The notes under the pieces are model-generated. The model saw nothing but the letters and a program-made list of their open reading frames with translations. It had not been told where the DNA came from and did no database searches. From Litorilituus sediminis (lineage in GTDB: Bacteria; Pseudomonadota; Gammaproteobacteria; Enterobacterales; Alteromonadaceae), in NCBI RefSeq assembly GCF_004295665.1, contig NZ_CP034759.1, forward strand, positions 248,001-312,000: DNA of 64,000 nucleotides. The letters run 5' to 3'. Positions 33,507 through 43,535 of the stretch are shown in pieces. Position 1 is the first letter of the stretch. The number at the start of each line of letters is the position of its first letter. The translations under genes and the position numbers were made by a program.

Positions 33507-34355
33507 TTGTCAGAAAAAATTTCTGTTGTACAAGTAGGTGGTAGCATAGAGCAAGCAGTAAAAGGCGACTATGCAATTGATACTAAGCAAGTGCTCTCTC
33601 AAGCTTGGCAGCAAACATTAAAGGCTCGTGTCTCGATTAATTTAGGCTTAGGTTTTTCGCTTATTCTAGGTATGCTGGTATCTTATATTGCGAGTGGTTA
33701 TTTAGGTGGTATAGAAGCCGTTTTTCAAGACCCACAAGCGAGTATGATCCTTAATATTTTAGTCACTGTGGTTATTTGGCCGTTTATGGCAGGTGTTGAA
33801 ATGATGGGGGTTTTACACTCCATTGGCATGAAAACCAAGCCGAGTATGATTTTTTCATTTTTAAAACGTGGTAGTTGGGTGGCAATTTGCGCCTTACTTA
33901 CTTCATCGTTAATTAGCTTAGGCTTACAGTTATTGATTTTACCGGGAATATTTTTAGCTGTGGTATTGTCATTGACCATTCCTTTGGTGGTAGAAAAACA
34001 GTTATCTCCTGTAAAAGCAATTGTTATATCTGTGCAGGCATTACGGTTTAAATGGTTTCAACTGATGACGCTATATTTAGTGCTAATTATGTGCTTTTTG
34101 GCTTTGCTATTTCCTATGGCACTGTTAGTTGAGTCAAGTATTGCGCCGGTAGGTGTTGTGATCTTTTTATTTGGTATGACGTATTTAGCACCTTGGTACT
34201 ACAATGTTAAAGGTATCTTATACCGAGATATTTTCGGTATTCAAGTGGCTTCCAATAACCCGGAAAAAGTCATAGAAAATACGGCAAACGCCAGTCAAAA
34301 TATCAAGAAAACTCAAAAGGATGAGCAGAATTCAGATGACACTTTTTCAGCTTAA
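33507..34355 (+). CDS. Multi-pass membrane protein, unknown function
   Basis: The 282-residue protein has about six hydrophobic segments between residues 45 and 245, with a polar N-terminus and a charged C-terminal tail (KKTQKDEQNSDDTFS). A TTG start at 33507 is preceded by TAGGG at a fair distance; no better ATG exists near. It lies 36 bp before a bax-like gene, so the two may be co-transcribed. I recognise no family. Confidence 0.6.
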   Translation: MSEKISVVQVGGSIEQAVKGDYAIDTKQVLSQAWQQTLKARVSINLGLGFSLILGMLVSYIASGYLGGIEAVFQDPQASMILNILVTVVIWPFMAGVEMMGVLHSIGMKTKPSMIFSFLKRGSWVAICALLTSSLISLGLQLLILPGIFLAVVLSLTIPLVVEKQLSPVKAIVISVQALRFKWFQLMTLYLVLIMCFLALLFPMALLVESSIAPVGVVIFLFGMTYLAPWYYNVKGILYRDIFGIQVASNNPEKVIENTANASQNIKKTQKDEQNSDDTFSA

Positions 34356-34391
34356 TTGCTGTCATAGTATGCTGAGTAACGGAAGATATAT

Positions 34392-35273
34392 ATGAAGATT
34401 CGTGGATTAATTAAGGTTTTATTAGTAGGCTTTTTATTGGTTGGCTTAGCTGCGCCATTTACTTTTATGCCACCGCCAGAATATAAAGCACCACTTAAAA
34501 CGACTACCTCAGATTTAGCAAAAAGTGAGCAAAAGGCTGTGGCGGTTAAAAAGCCAAAAACCATTAAAGAAAAGCCGCTTCACGATGTCAAATTGCCTGA
34601 TTTTGCTTCGATTAGGGATATCGCAACGAAGAAAAAGCGTTTCTTTGATTTTATTCAACCGGCTGTGGCGAAACAAAACCAGCGATTATTGCAAACTCGT
34701 CAAAAGTTAGAATATTGGTTAGAGCAAATTACTTTAGAGATTGGTTTGACTGAAACAGAACAAGCTGAATTGGCAAAGTTGGCAAAACGATATCGGGTAA
34801 ATAAACATAGTTCTACCTTGCAGAAAATTGATGAGCTGTTAGAGCGAGTTGATATTATTCCTGAGTCGCTTGTATTGGTACAGGCTGCCAATGAATCAGC
34901 ATGGGGAACCTCACGTTTTGCGAGAATTGGTTTAAACTTTTTTGGTATTTGGTGTTATCAACCTAAGTGCGGCATGGTACCCAATGGCCGTAACGAAGGG
35001 GCAAAACATGAAGTTGCTGCGTTTGATAGCGTAGATGATGCGGTTAAGGGTTATTTTCGAAATATCAACACACATAACGCCTACATGGTGTTTAGAAGTA
35101 TTCGCTCGCAGTTAAGAGCGCATAATCAACCGCTTGATGCAGAAATTCTGGCGACAGGTTTATTACCGTATTCAGAGCGCGGTGCTCATTATGTGTTAGA
35201 TATTACGGATATGTTGCGTCACAATCAGCGCTTCTTTGCCTATGAGGATACTAGCACTCACTTAAGTGATTAA
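34392..35273 (+). CDS. bax: Bax-like glucosaminidase-domain protein
   Basis: The 293-residue protein has an N-terminal membrane anchor or signal (residues 7-26) and a Lys-rich linker. The glucosaminidase-like domain shows PESLVLVQAANESAWGTSRF with the expected Glu, NFFGIWCYQPKCGMVP and AVKGYFRNINTHNAY. It probably cleaves or binds peptidoglycan in the periplasm; the E. coli Bax role is not well defined. The length and motifs agree with Bax. Confidence 0.88.
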   Translation: MKIRGLIKVLLVGFLLVGLAAPFTFMPPPEYKAPLKTTTSDLAKSEQKAVAVKKPKTIKEKPLHDVKLPDFASIRDIATKKKRFFDFIQPAVAKQNQRLLQTRQKLEYWLEQITLEIGLTETEQAELAKLAKRYRVNKHSSTLQKIDELLERVDIIPESLVLVQAANESAWGTSRFARIGLNFFGIWCYQPKCGMVPNGRNEGAKHEVAAFDSVDDAVKGYFRNINTHNAYMVFRSIRSQLRAHNQPLDAEILATGLLPYSERGAHYVLDITDMLRHNQRFFAYEDTSTHLSD

Positions 35274-35314
35274 TTTAAGTGACTAATTTAAGTTTAAGCG
35301 AGTGCCGATAGTTA

Positions 35315-36241
35315 TTATTGTACTTCAACAATATTTAATTGATTATCTGGCGTAGTTTCGGTATTTGCTGTGTTTGTAGCGGCATAACTTTCTTGATCAA
35401 AAGCTAAATCGCCACCATTGATGACACCTGATGTGGCATCAATGGATTTAAAGTCAAATAGTTCACTATCGCATAAGTGAGACGGCACCACGTTTTGCAT
35501 TGCGGTAAACATAGACTCAATTCGTCCTGGAAATTGCTCATGCCAATCATTTAACATACGTTTAATGTTTTGTCGTTGTAAGTTTGGTTGAGAGCCACAC
35601 AAGTTACACGGAATGATAGGAAAGGCTTTTAGTTCACCATATTGGATCAGTTCGCTTTCCTTACAAAATGCTAATGGCCTGATGACAACATGTTCACCAT
35701 TGTCTGATACTAATTTAGCTGGCATGGCTTTCATTTTTCCACCGTAGAACATATTTAACATCAGTGTTTCAATCATGTCATCTCTATGATGACCTAAGGC
35801 AATTTTTGTTGCGCCAAGCTCTTTTGCCGTTCTATATAACACTGCGCGTCTTAAACGAGAGCATAAGCTACAGGTGGTTTTACCTTCAGGAATTTTATCT
35901 TTAACGATAGCGTAGGTGTCTTCTTCAACCACCTTGTAATCTATACCTAAGCTATCAAGGTAATTAGGTAAGATATGCTCAGGAAAACCAGGTTGTTTTT
36001 GATCTAAGTTGACCGCGACAATATCAAAGTGAATTGGTGCTGATTCTTTTAACAACATTAAGATAGCGAGTAGGGCGTAGCTGTCTTTGCCACCAGAAAG
36101 GCAAACCATAACTTTATCACCGTCTTCAATCATATTGTATTGCGCAATGGCTTTGCCAACATGCCCTCTAAGTCTTTTTTCAAGCTTAGCTAATTGAGTC
36201 TTTTGTGTCGGTGTTAATGTGTTTTCAGATGGATTTGTCAT
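35315..36241 (-). CDS. ttcA: tRNA 2-thiocytidine biosynthesis protein TtcA
   Basis: TtcA puts sulfur on cytidine 32 of certain tRNAs, using ATP and a [4Fe-4S] cluster. The PP-loop [12 protein letters not shown] is near residue 50. The two Cys pairs that hold the cluster are [11 protein letters not shown] and [11 protein letters not shown]. At 308 residues the length is normal. Its place beyond uspE and fnr is the usual order in this group of bacteria. The C-terminal tail is Asn/Thr-rich and variable. Confidence 0.96.
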   Translation of the reverse strand: MTNPSENTLTPTQKTQLAKLEKRLRGHVGKAIAQYNMIEDGDKVMVCLSGGKDSYALLAILMLLKESAPIHFDIVAVNLDQKQPGFPEHILPNYLDSLGIDYKVVEEDTYAIVKDKIPEGKTTCSLCSRLRRAVLYRTAKELGATKIALGHHRDDMIETLMLNMFYGGKMKAMPAKLVSDNGEHVVIRPLAFCKESELIQYGELKAFPIIPCNLCGSQPNLQRQNIKRMLNDWHEQFPGRIESMFTAMQNVVPSHLCDSELFDFKSIDATSGVINGGDLAFDQESYAATNTANTETTPDNQLNIVEVQ

Positions 36242-36341
36242 ATGGCTAATACTGCAAGCACTAAAAATTTGTGCGCATTATACGCGCAAATAAATGGATT
36301 ACCAATGAGAGCCCAACAAAAACTCAGTTTGTAGAAATGAA

Positions 36342-36366
36342 AAAGCCAAGCATATCGCTTGGCTTT
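36342..36366 (-). terminator. Terminator of uspE
   Basis: AAAGCCAAGC and GCTTGGCTTT form a 10-bp stem with a 5-nt loop. On the minus strand it is followed by more Ts, as expected after uspE. Confidence 0.8.
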
Positions 36367-36410
36367 AAGAAAATGATAGCTGGTAACTTATCTCTTACAT
36401 CGAGTTCAGC

Positions 36411-37358
36411 TTAACTATTATCAAGCGGCGATATATAGCCTTGTGGTTTTAGCGCTAAAACATCGCAATTGAGCTGATCTATAACATGCTCTGCGGTATT
36501 GCCAATTAATGCTGCTGAAATACCTGTTCTGCCGATTGTACCTAATATAACCAGCTCAGCGTCAATTTGTTGCGCGGCTTGCTCTATTACTGTCTCTGGT
36601 AAGCCTTCTTCAACATAGGTGTTTTTAACATCAATATTAAATTTGTTAGCATGTGCAGCCATCGCTTCTTTATGATGCTTTAACATGGCGTTGTTGTACT
36701 CTGAAGAGTCAAATTCTGGAATTTCAATAGAAATGTTAACAGGTGTTCCCGGGTATGAATTGACTAGATGCACGTTCGCTTTAATAAGCTTAGCAAGCTC
36801 TGATGCTTGTTCAGTAATATCATTATTAAGAGATAAGTGCTCTTCTTCATCGCTGCCAACATTCAGTGCTGCTAGGATATTGCCATTTTTCGGCCACTCA
36901 TGATCTTTAACCAGTAACACTGGCGTAGGGCACTTGCGTAATATATGCCAGTCAGTAGGAGTGAAAACAACTGATTTTAATTTATCGTGCTGATGAGTGC
37001 CTTTGATCACTAAATCATAGCCATGCTCAAGTACTTGGTTAACGATGGCTTCAAATGGTCGGTTATGCCAAACCACTTGGCTTTTAATATCCATACCTGA
37101 ATCTAATTCAGCAATAATATCATCGAGCCATTGTTGTTTATCTTTTATGACCATTTGACGCATAGCGTCGCGTTCACCGCTTGATAGGATTGTGGTCATT
37201 TCATAAGAGAAATCAAAGATACTAAAGAAGGCGGTAATTTTCGTTGGCGTTGCGCTGTTTTCGTTAATCTTACTGGCCAACTCAATGGCTCTTTTCAGGG
37301 CTTTCTGTTCGTTGGTGGTTGGGTCGACAACAACGAGTATGTTTTGATACATTTCCAT
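36411..37358 (-). CDS. uspE: Universal stress protein E
   Basis: The 315-residue protein has two Usp domains in tandem (about 1-155 and 160-305), as in UspE. The second domain shows the nucleotide-loop pattern LGTIGRTGISAALIGNTAE. It is a cytoplasmic stress protein linked to survival and often co-regulated with Fnr, whose gene lies just upstream on the same strand. A terminator separates them, so uspE probably has its own promoter. Confidence 0.94.
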   Translation of the reverse strand: MEMYQNILVVVDPTTNEQKALKRAIELASKINENSATPTKITAFFSIFDFSYEMTTILSSGERDAMRQMVIKDKQQWLDDIIAELDSGMDIKSQVVWHNRPFEAIVNQVLEHGYDLVIKGTHQHDKLKSVVFTPTDWHILRKCPTPVLLVKDHEWPKNGNILAALNVGSDEEEHLSLNNDITEQASELAKLIKANVHLVNSYPGTPVNISIEIPEFDSSEYNNAMLKHHKEAMAAHANKFNIDVKNTYVEEGLPETVIEQAAQQIDAELVILGTIGRTGISAALIGNTAEHVIDQLNCDVLALKPQGYISPLDNS

Positions 37359-37473
37359 GAATAACCTCTATTTAAGCAATTATCAATTCTGTTTAACTGG
37401 TCTAATTACTTTATAGCAAAATAGTGTGATTAATGCTTGTTTTATATCAATTTACTTTGTAACGGAGATAAAA

Positions 37474-37521
37474 AAATCCCATAAGTTACTTAATTAAATA
37501 ATTGAGTAACTTATGGGATTT
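37474..37521. terminator. Strong terminator after fnr
   Basis: AAATCCCATAAGTTACT (37474-37490) pairs perfectly over 17 bp with AGTAACTTATGGGATTT (37505-37521), with A and T runs on the outsides. It can work in both directions; the gene it serves is fnr on the minus strand. Confidence 0.85.
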
Positions 37522-37544
37522 TTATTAAGCTAAAAGCGCTGAAC

Positions 37545-38264
37545 TTAGAGCGCTGCTACATCAGTCAGTTCATCTAAGTCTAAAATAGTAATCAATTTAC
37601 CATCAACTTTGATTAACTCGTTTTTATGAAAACGATTAAGTAGACGACTAATGGTCTCAACCGTTAGACCAATATAGTTACCAATATCACTACGAGTCAT
37701 GGTTAAGCGAAATTCAGTTGCTGAAAGACCTCTAGCACGGTAACGTTCACTTAAGCTGACTAAGAAAGTTGCCACACGCTGCTCGGCGTTCTTTCTGTTA
37801 AGCAAGGTTAACATTTCTTGATCTGTTTTGATTTCAGTACTCATCAAACGTAATACTTGCTTTTTAAGCTTAGGCATAGTGTTTGATAGGCTATCTAAGT
37901 TGGTATAAGGAATTTCACATACCATAGAGGTTTCTAACGCTTGGGCAAAGCTTGGGTGAGCGTTTTCTGCGATGGCGTCAAAGCCCAGTAAATCACCTGC
38001 TAGATGAAAACCAGTAATTTGCTCTTCACCTTGTTCATTTACGGTAAAGGTTTTAAAGGTGCCTGAGCGAATTGCATATAATGAGTGTAATTCTTGGCCA
38101 TCATGGAAGATCTTATCGCCTTTGTGGATAGGGCGTTTGCGATCAATAATTTCATCTAAGGAATTGAGTTCACTATCATTCAGGGAGAAAGGTAAACATA
38201 ATTCACTAATACTACAATTTTGACAGTGAATATGTTGTTGGCTTGGGCAACTTTTATTGGGCAT
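37545..38264 (-). CDS. fnr: FNR-type oxygen-sensing transcription regulator
   Basis: The 239-residue protein switches genes between aerobic and anaerobic growth. The [4Fe-4S] ligands are Cys14, Cys17, Cys23 ([11 protein letters not shown]) and Cys116 (SMVCEIPY). A cyclic-nucleotide-type fold is followed by the DNA-reading helix in [14 protein letters not shown], which has the Glu-x-x-Ser-Arg set for TTGAT half sites. It is known as Fnr or EtrA in relatives. It probably drives the cbb3 oxidase operon nearby, which has two FNR boxes. Confidence 0.95.
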   Translation of the reverse strand: MPNKSCPSQQHIHCQNCSISELCLPFSLNDSELNSLDEIIDRKRPIHKGDKIFHDGQELHSLYAIRSGTFKTFTVNEQGEEQITGFHLAGDLLGFDAIAENAHPSFAQALETSMVCEIPYTNLDSLSNTMPKLKKQVLRLMSTEIKTDQEMLTLLNRKNAEQRVATFLVSLSERYRARGLSATEFRLTMTRSDIGNYIGLTVETISRLLNRFHKNELIKVDGKLITILDLDELTDVAAL

Positions 38265-38316
38265 AGCTTTTATTTACTCACAAATATGTAAAAAACGCTG
38301 TAATGAGGCAATGTTA

Positions 38317-39027
38317 TTAGAACATTAATTGATATGCAACAAAAAAACTGTAAAAACCATAAGCTATAACTAATATTGCCATAAATTGTTTAGTTTTTGG
38401 CTTGACTAGTAGATTTTTTATGCTAGCAAGGCTAAATGAGAGTGCTAGTAAGGCCGGTAAGGTGCCCAAGCCAAACAGTAACATAATACCAGCGCCTGTT
38501 AGGGCGTTACCACTGGCTAATGCCCAAGTGAGGGTTGAATAAACTAGCCCACAGGGTAACCAGCCCCACAGCGCCCCTAAGGTGAGTGCTTTTTTGCCTG
38601 AATCAACAGGAATGACCTTATTGGCTAAAGGTGATATTTTCCGCCACAATTTGGCGCCAATGGCTTCGATACGTGTTAATAACATAAACCATTGACCAAT
38701 ATACAGCCCAAGTAGAATTAAAAATACGGCTGCGACAAGTCTTAATCCAGCGATAGGTAAACCTATATTTTTCGCTGCAATTGAGCCAGTAAAGCCAACG
38801 AGAGCACCAATTAAACTGTAAGATGCTATGCGTCCAAAGTGATAGCAAATAATGAGCTTAGGCTTTTGTCTTGCTTGAGTGACTTGCACAGAGATATTGC
38901 CAACTTGGCTATCCGCTTTAGTGGTAATGGCAGACGTTAACATGGTGGTGATACCGCCACACATACCAAGGCAATGTCCTGAGCCAACCAAGCCGATTAG
39001 AAACGCTGAAAGTAAATCTAGGCTCAC
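38317..39027 (-). CDS. TauE/SafE-like membrane protein of the cbb3 oxidase locus
   Basis: The 236-residue protein has about six membrane segments. The start LSAFLIGLVGSGHCLGMCGG and the later WGWLPCGLVYSTLTWALASG match the cytochrome-biogenesis-type TauE/SafE (DsbD-like) group regularly found next to ccoS. It is thought to help copper handling or oxidase assembly; the exact role is not settled. The gene starts 2 bp from ccoS, so it is part of the ccoHIS transcript. Confidence 0.88.
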   Translation of the reverse strand: MSLDLLSAFLIGLVGSGHCLGMCGGITTMLTSAITTKADSQVGNISVQVTQARQKPKLIICYHFGRIASYSLIGALVGFTGSIAAKNIGLPIAGLRLVAAVFLILLGLYIGQWFMLLTRIEAIGAKLWRKISPLANKVIPVDSGKKALTLGALWGWLPCGLVYSTLTWALASGNALTGAGIMLLFGLGTLPALLALSFSLASIKNLLVKPKTKQFMAILVIAYGFYSFFVAYQLMF

Positions 39028-39029
39028 AA

Positions 39030-39257
39030 TTATTGACTCTGGTTATCTTCTTTACCGTAATCTTTTGTCTGTTCAGCTTGCTCTTGCTTGTTTTCAGAGC
39101 CTTTTTTATCGTCAACCTTTTTATCGTCAAATAGGATACTCATGCCTTGTTTTTCTAAATCATCAAATTGCTCGGATTTTACCGCCCAGAAAAAGAGATA
39201 AATACCTAAGGCGGTAAGTAAAATTGCAATCGGGATTAAGATATAAATGATGCTCAT
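39030..39257 (-). CDS. ccoS: cbb3-type oxidase assembly protein CcoS
   Basis: The 75-residue protein has one N-terminal membrane helix (IIYILIPIAILLTALGIYLFFWAV) and then the conserved QFDDLEKQGMSILFDD. CcoS is needed to fit heme and copper into the cbb3 oxidase. The last 30 residues are charged and variable. Confidence 0.95.
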   Translation of the reverse strand: MSIIYILIPIAILLTALGIYLFFWAVKSEQFDDLEKQGMSILFDDKKVDDKKGSENKQEQAEQTKDYGKEDNQSQ

Positions 39258-39263
39258 GATTAC

Positions 39264-41696
39264 TTACCTTTTAAGTAAACGCAGGGAGTTGGTGATAACC
39301 AATATTGAACTTGCTGACATGCCGATAACAGCCATATAGGGCGTAATAAAGCCACATACTGCAAGCGGTAGTACAATAGCATTGTAACCAAACGCCCAGA
39401 GATAATTTTGAAAAATGATTTTTCGGGTTTTCTTCGCTACTTTAGCTAATGTCAGAATACTGGTTAGTTTATTATTCAGCAATATAACGTCAGCACCGCT
39501 TTTGGCAATATCAGCGCCACAGCCCATAGCGATAGAAACATGCGCGGCGCCAAACACTGGAGAGTCATTCACGCCATCTCCGGTCATCACCACGAGGTGC
39601 TCTTTTGCTTGTTTTGCTTGGATAATTTCCATTTTATCGCTAGCGGTTAAGCCACCTTGTGCAGAGTGCAGAGGGATTGTTTGCTTAATTTTATCGCAGG
39701 CTATTTGGCTATCACCTGAAAGCAACATAGTCGTCGCAGACTTATTCAATTGTTCGATGACTTTGTCGGCATCATCTCTGATCTCATCAACTAACTTAAA
39801 GCTTGCGATTACTTGGCTGTGGTTATTTTCAACTACTTTAACCAGTACACACGAGTATTCTTTATAATGATGTCCTTCCTGTTCGCTTAACAGCCAGTTA
39901 GGTTTACCTATGCGGTATGTTTGCTCGTTAATATTTCCTAGCACGCCTTGGCCTGAAATTACTTCTACCTGATGCGCGTTAATAGTAAAGTCGCGATGCT
40001 TAGTAAATGGTTTAGCTATTGGGTGCTCAGAGTGTGCCTCTAGTGCTGCAGCAATGGCGAGCACCTTGTCTTCGTTAAGACCGTTACTGAGAGAGAAATC
40101 GCTTAGGGTTACTTCTGCGATAGAAAATTCACCTGTGGTCAGTGTACCGGTTTTATCAAAGGCAAAACAATTGACTTGTGGCATGGTTTCCATCACATGC
40201 GCAGACTTTGTCATAATACCTTCTCGATTTAACCGCGTGGTGGCGCAGGTCAGTGCAGTTGGTGTTGCTAGCGATAACGCACAAGGGCAGGTGGCAACTA
40301 ATACCGATAGAGTGATCCAAAAAGCTTCTTCTGGTAGATGTTGATGCCAATACAGCGCGGTGCCTATGGCAGTAACCAGGATAATAGCAACAAAGTATTG
40401 CGCGACTTTGTCTGAGAATTTAGCCAGTTTAGGCTTATGTGCTTGGGAGTGTTCGCTTAAGCGTATTAACTGGCTTAAAAAGGATTGACTGCTAGGCTGA
40501 TCAACTTTAACAATTAAATTACCATCGCCATTAATTGTACCAGCGAACACTTTGTCTTGTTCAGTTTTACTTATAGGGCGCTGCTCTCCTGATAGCATGG
40601 CTTCATTCAGTTGGCTTTGCCCTGAAATAATAATGCCATCAGCGGGTACTACTTCACCTGGCTTAACGATAACGCTATCGCCTTTAACCAGTTGCTTAGC
40701 TGCGATTAATTGCTCTTCGCTGGCATTTTCTTGCTGTGTATTGTTTATCAGCTTAGTTGCTGTCATTGGCATTAATTTAAGTAGATTAGCAGATACTTGC
40801 GCTGCTCTTGAGCGAGCTCTAAACTCTAAAAATTTACCAATGAGTAAAAGAAAAGTGAACATAGAAACTGATTCAAAGTACACTTCACCTTGCTGAGAAA
40901 TAGTTGCCCAACCACTGGCACTAAAGGCTAATATAATGGCAATAGAAACAGGAACGTCCATGGAAAGCCGCTTGGCTTTTATCGCATTGATTGCGCCAGT
41001 ATAAAAAGGAAAGGCACCATAACTGACAATAGGCAAGGTTAATAAAAAACTTGTCCACCTTAGGTAGACTTTATTGTGCTCAGCCATATCGGCAAAAGCG
41101 CCAAAATATAGGCCAATGGCAATCATCATCACTTGCATCATTAAAATGCCACTGATGCCTAAGCGCTTAATAAATATTTTACTGTGCTTTTTATTTTGAA
41201 TCTCTGCATCGTTCGCTTTAAAAGGCAGGGCATGATAACCGATATGTTCAATCGCGATTAAAATATCACTGAGTATTACCGTATCGTCATGCCATTTTAC
41301 CGTGGCTCTTTGTGAGGTGGCATTGACGCTAATATCGATCACACCAGCAAGTTTACTGATCTGCATTTCAATTAACCAAGCACAGGCTGCACAACTGATA
41401 CCATCAACGGTTAATATGGCCTCTTTATACTGGTCTGTTTGATAAATAAACTCACTTTGTAAGACTTCTTCATCAAGTAGTTTTTTCTTTTGCAACTGCT
41501 CAGGAATAAGTGATTGACCCTTATTCGCCGGTTCAGTACGAACTTGATAGTATTGCGTTAAGCCATTATCAACTATGGTTTGTGCTACCGCCTGACAACC
41601 TACACAACACATAGGTTGCGCTTTTTCATTTATGTTAACAAATAATGAAATACCATTAGGCACTGGCTCTTGGCAGTGAAAACAGGACATGGACAT
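39264..41696 (-). CDS. ccoI: Copper-transporting P-type ATPase CcoI (assembly of cbb3 oxidase)
   Basis: The 810-residue P1B ATPase delivers copper for the CcoN active site. At the N-terminus there is a Cys-rich domain (CFHCQEPVP, CCVGCQAVAQ), then a heavy-metal domain with GISCAACAWLIE. The membrane metal site is ATCPCALSLATP, the phosphorylation site FDKTGTLTTG and the hinge MTGDGVNDSPVFG. It lies between ccoH and ccoS, as in other cco loci. The start at 41696 fits the MSMSCFHC beginning. Confidence 0.95.
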   Translation of the reverse strand: MSMSCFHCQEPVPNGISLFVNINEKAQPMCCVGCQAVAQTIVDNGLTQYYQVRTEPANKGQSLIPEQLQKKKLLDEEVLQSEFIYQTDQYKEAILTVDGISCAACAWLIEMQISKLAGVIDISVNATSQRATVKWHDDTVILSDILIAIEHIGYHALPFKANDAEIQNKKHSKIFIKRLGISGILMMQVMMIAIGLYFGAFADMAEHNKVYLRWTSFLLTLPIVSYGAFPFYTGAINAIKAKRLSMDVPVSIAIILAFSASGWATISQQGEVYFESVSMFTFLLLIGKFLEFRARSRAAQVSANLLKLMPMTATKLINNTQQENASEEQLIAAKQLVKGDSVIVKPGEVVPADGIIISGQSQLNEAMLSGEQRPISKTEQDKVFAGTINGDGNLIVKVDQPSSQSFLSQLIRLSEHSQAHKPKLAKFSDKVAQYFVAIILVTAIGTALYWHQHLPEEAFWITLSVLVATCPCALSLATPTALTCATTRLNREGIMTKSAHVMETMPQVNCFAFDKTGTLTTGEFSIAEVTLSDFSLSNGLNEDKVLAIAAALEAHSEHPIAKPFTKHRDFTINAHQVEVISGQGVLGNINEQTYRIGKPNWLLSEQEGHHYKEYSCVLVKVVENNHSQVIASFKLVDEIRDDADKVIEQLNKSATTMLLSGDSQIACDKIKQTIPLHSAQGGLTASDKMEIIQAKQAKEHLVVMTGDGVNDSPVFGAAHVSIAMGCGADIAKSGADVILLNNKLTSILTLAKVAKKTRKIIFQNYLWAFGYNAIVLPLAVCGFITPYMAVIGMSASSILVITNSLRLLKR

Positions 41697-41701
41697 AATA
41701 A

Positions 41702-42196
41702 CTACTGAGCTTTGGTTGGATCTGGAATTAAATCGATAAAATCTTTTTGTGGTAGGCCAATGGCATTGTGAATTTTCCAGTGATCTTCAAACGGACTGAT
41801 GGTGATTTTCCATTTACCTGTTACTGCATGATCAAATTGGTGTCTAAAGTGACCATTACCATCAGGTGTTAAAGCGATATAAAAATCTTTTTCAGCAAGG
41901 GTAGGGTGAAAGAAATTGACATTGAGTAATGGAAAGGTTTTTTCGATACCCGTTGGCTTAATTACAAGTTCATTATTATCAAGCTTGAGCGCAAAACGCA
42001 TACCTAGCTTTTGCGCCATTTTAACTTTAGACACTTCTAAGTTAATTGATTTACCTTTTTTATAATAATCGCCAACAACAAGCGTGTCTGGTTCGTGATT
42101 GGCAATGATATAGGTGGCAATACCAGCAACAACCGCAGTAAAAGGAAGAATAAATACTAACCAAGCCCAAGGCTCGCGATACCATGAAGTTTTCAT
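41702..42196 (-). CDS. ccoH: cbb3 oxidase assembly protein CcoH (FixH)
   Basis: The 164-residue protein has one membrane helix (residues 9-32, WAWLVFILPFTAVVAGIATY) and a periplasmic FixH domain (VVGDYYKKGKSINLEVSK). It takes part in assembly of the cbb3 oxidase with CcoI and CcoS. It is the first gene of the ccoHIS group, after the ccoNOQP terminator and a ~100-bp gap likely to hold a promoter. Confidence 0.93.
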   Translation of the reverse strand: MKTSWYREPWAWLVFILPFTAVVAGIATYIIANHEPDTLVVGDYYKKGKSINLEVSKVKMAQKLGMRFALKLDNNELVIKPTGIEKTFPLLNVNFFHPTLAEKDFYIALTPDGNGHFRHQFDHAVTGKWKITISPFEDHWKIHNAIGLPQKDFIDLIPDPTKAQ

Positions 42197-42300
42197 AAGT
42201 TGTTATACCAATTGTGTCAATTTGTGCTGGATAAAAGTGCCGTTATTATACTGTTTTTGCTCGCTTACAGCTAGTACGCTACCAAGAAATAAGCATTAAA

Positions 42301-42334
42301 AAAGCCCTTGTTTACAATTAGTAACAAGGGCTTT
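42301..42334 (-). terminator. Terminator of ccoNOQP
   Basis: AAAGCCCTTGTT (42301-42312) pairs with AACAAGGGCTTT (42323-42334); on the minus strand a T run follows the stem. It separates the oxidase operon from ccoHIS. Confidence 0.88.
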
Positions 42335-42364
42335 TATTAACAGTTAATTATTACGATGTTTTAG

Positions 42365-43336
42365 TTAGTCTTGAGACAAGCTATAAACATAAGCCGAAAT
42401 AATATGAACTTTTTCTTCACCTAGGATATCTTTCCAAGGAGGCATTACACCGGCACGGCCATTACGGATTGATTCTTCAATAGCACGTTTTGAACCGCCG
42501 TATAACCAAATGTTGTCAGTCAGGTTAGGTGCACCAAGTGGTAAGCCCATCGCTAAACTACCTTGACCTTCAGGACCATGACAAGCAGCACACATAGCAA
42601 ATTTGGCTTGACCAGCTTTTGCCAGTTCCGGGTCAACTGAACGACCACTTAGGCTAATAACATAAGCTGCAACTTCCTTAACACCTTGCTCGCCACCTAA
42701 AGCATCTTTCCAAGCCATCATACCTGAGGCTTTACGGCCATTCATGATGCTTTCTTTGATTGCTTCTGGTGTACCGCCGTATAACCAATCGTTGTCGGCT
42801 AGGTTAGGGAAGCCAGTTGTACCGTGAGCATCAGAGCCGTGACATTGTGCACAGTTTTGAATGAATAAACGTTGACCCACTTTTAACGCTTCACTATCAG
42901 TGGCTAAATCTTCAATGCTACGCGCAGCGTAAGCTTCGAAAATAGGGCCAAATTTAGCGTCAGCTGCGGCAACTTCACGGTCATACTGTACTAATACACC
43001 TGAATCTTTATTTAAGTATTCAGCTGTTTTAGCTTTTGACTCAGCGATGTTTAAAATACCTTGGTTAGAACTTTTCCAGCCTAAAACGCCGGTCCAGTTA
43101 CCTAAACCGTACATGGCAAAATAAACAAATGCCCACACGATAGTCACTAAGAAGAAAGTACTCCACCATTTTGGTAATGGATTGTTTAATTCTTCGATGC
43201 CATCGAATTCGTGTCCCATTGACTCGCCTTCTTTAACACCTGCAAAGTTCTTTAAGCACCAACGTAGTAGAATAATACATCCTACTAGTGTGCCTAGGGT
43301 AAGAACCCAAACCCATATATTCCAGAAACTAGACAT
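42365..43336 (-). CDS. ccoP: cbb3 cytochrome c oxidase subunit III (CcoP)
   Basis: This di-heme subunit passes electrons to CcoO. Two membrane helices are near the N-terminus (SFWNIWVWVLTLGTLVG; WWSTFFLVTIVWAFVYFAM), then two c-heme sites, QNCAQCHGSDAHG and AMCAACHGPEGQG. The frame is open further upstream, but the ATG at 43336 gives the standard MSSFWNIWVW start and follows GGAGACTAAT. It overlaps ccoQ by 8 bp. Confidence 0.95.
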   Translation of the reverse strand: MSSFWNIWVWVLTLGTLVGCIILLRWCLKNFAGVKEGESMGHEFDGIEELNNPLPKWWSTFFLVTIVWAFVYFAMYGLGNWTGVLGWKSSNQGILNIAESKAKTAEYLNKDSGVLVQYDREVAAADAKFGPIFEAYAARSIEDLATDSEALKVGQRLFIQNCAQCHGSDAHGTTGFPNLADNDWLYGGTPEAIKESIMNGRKASGMMAWKDALGGEQGVKEVAAYVISLSGRSVDPELAKAGQAKFAMCAACHGPEGQGSLAMGLPLGAPNLTDNIWLYGGSKRAIEESIRNGRAGVMPPWKDILGEEKVHIISAYVYSLSQD

Positions 43337-43529
43337 TATTATTAGTCTCCTGTTTGCTATCTTTATCAAGATGGCGTTCTTTATCTGCTTTTTTGTCTTC
43401 TTCAAAAATTGAGTTCGCTACTTCATCAAATGAAGCTTTGCGTTTTTTTGAATAGGACCAAATCACAATAATGATAAATAACGCCAATATTAGGAGGGCA
43501 AAAAACCCTCTAAGTGTTCCGTAATCCAT
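43329..43529 (-). CDS. ccoQ: cbb3 oxidase subunit CcoQ
   Basis: The 66-residue protein has one membrane helix (residues 7-27) and SKKRKASFDEVANSIFEEDK, the typical CcoQ core, followed by a charged tail. It stabilises the oxidase complex. It overlaps ccoP by 8 bp and follows ccoO after 6 bp. Confidence 0.94.
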   Translation of the reverse strand: MDYGTLRGFFALLILALFIIIVIWSYSKKRKASFDEVANSIFEEDKKADKERHLDKDSKQETNNNV

Positions 43530-43535
43530 CAGGAG

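Noticed and set aside
39415..40896. Several plus-strand frames of 90-150 residues opposite ccoI
   Set aside because: They are shadows of the long minus-strand ATPase gene, without ribosome binding sites or known motifs.
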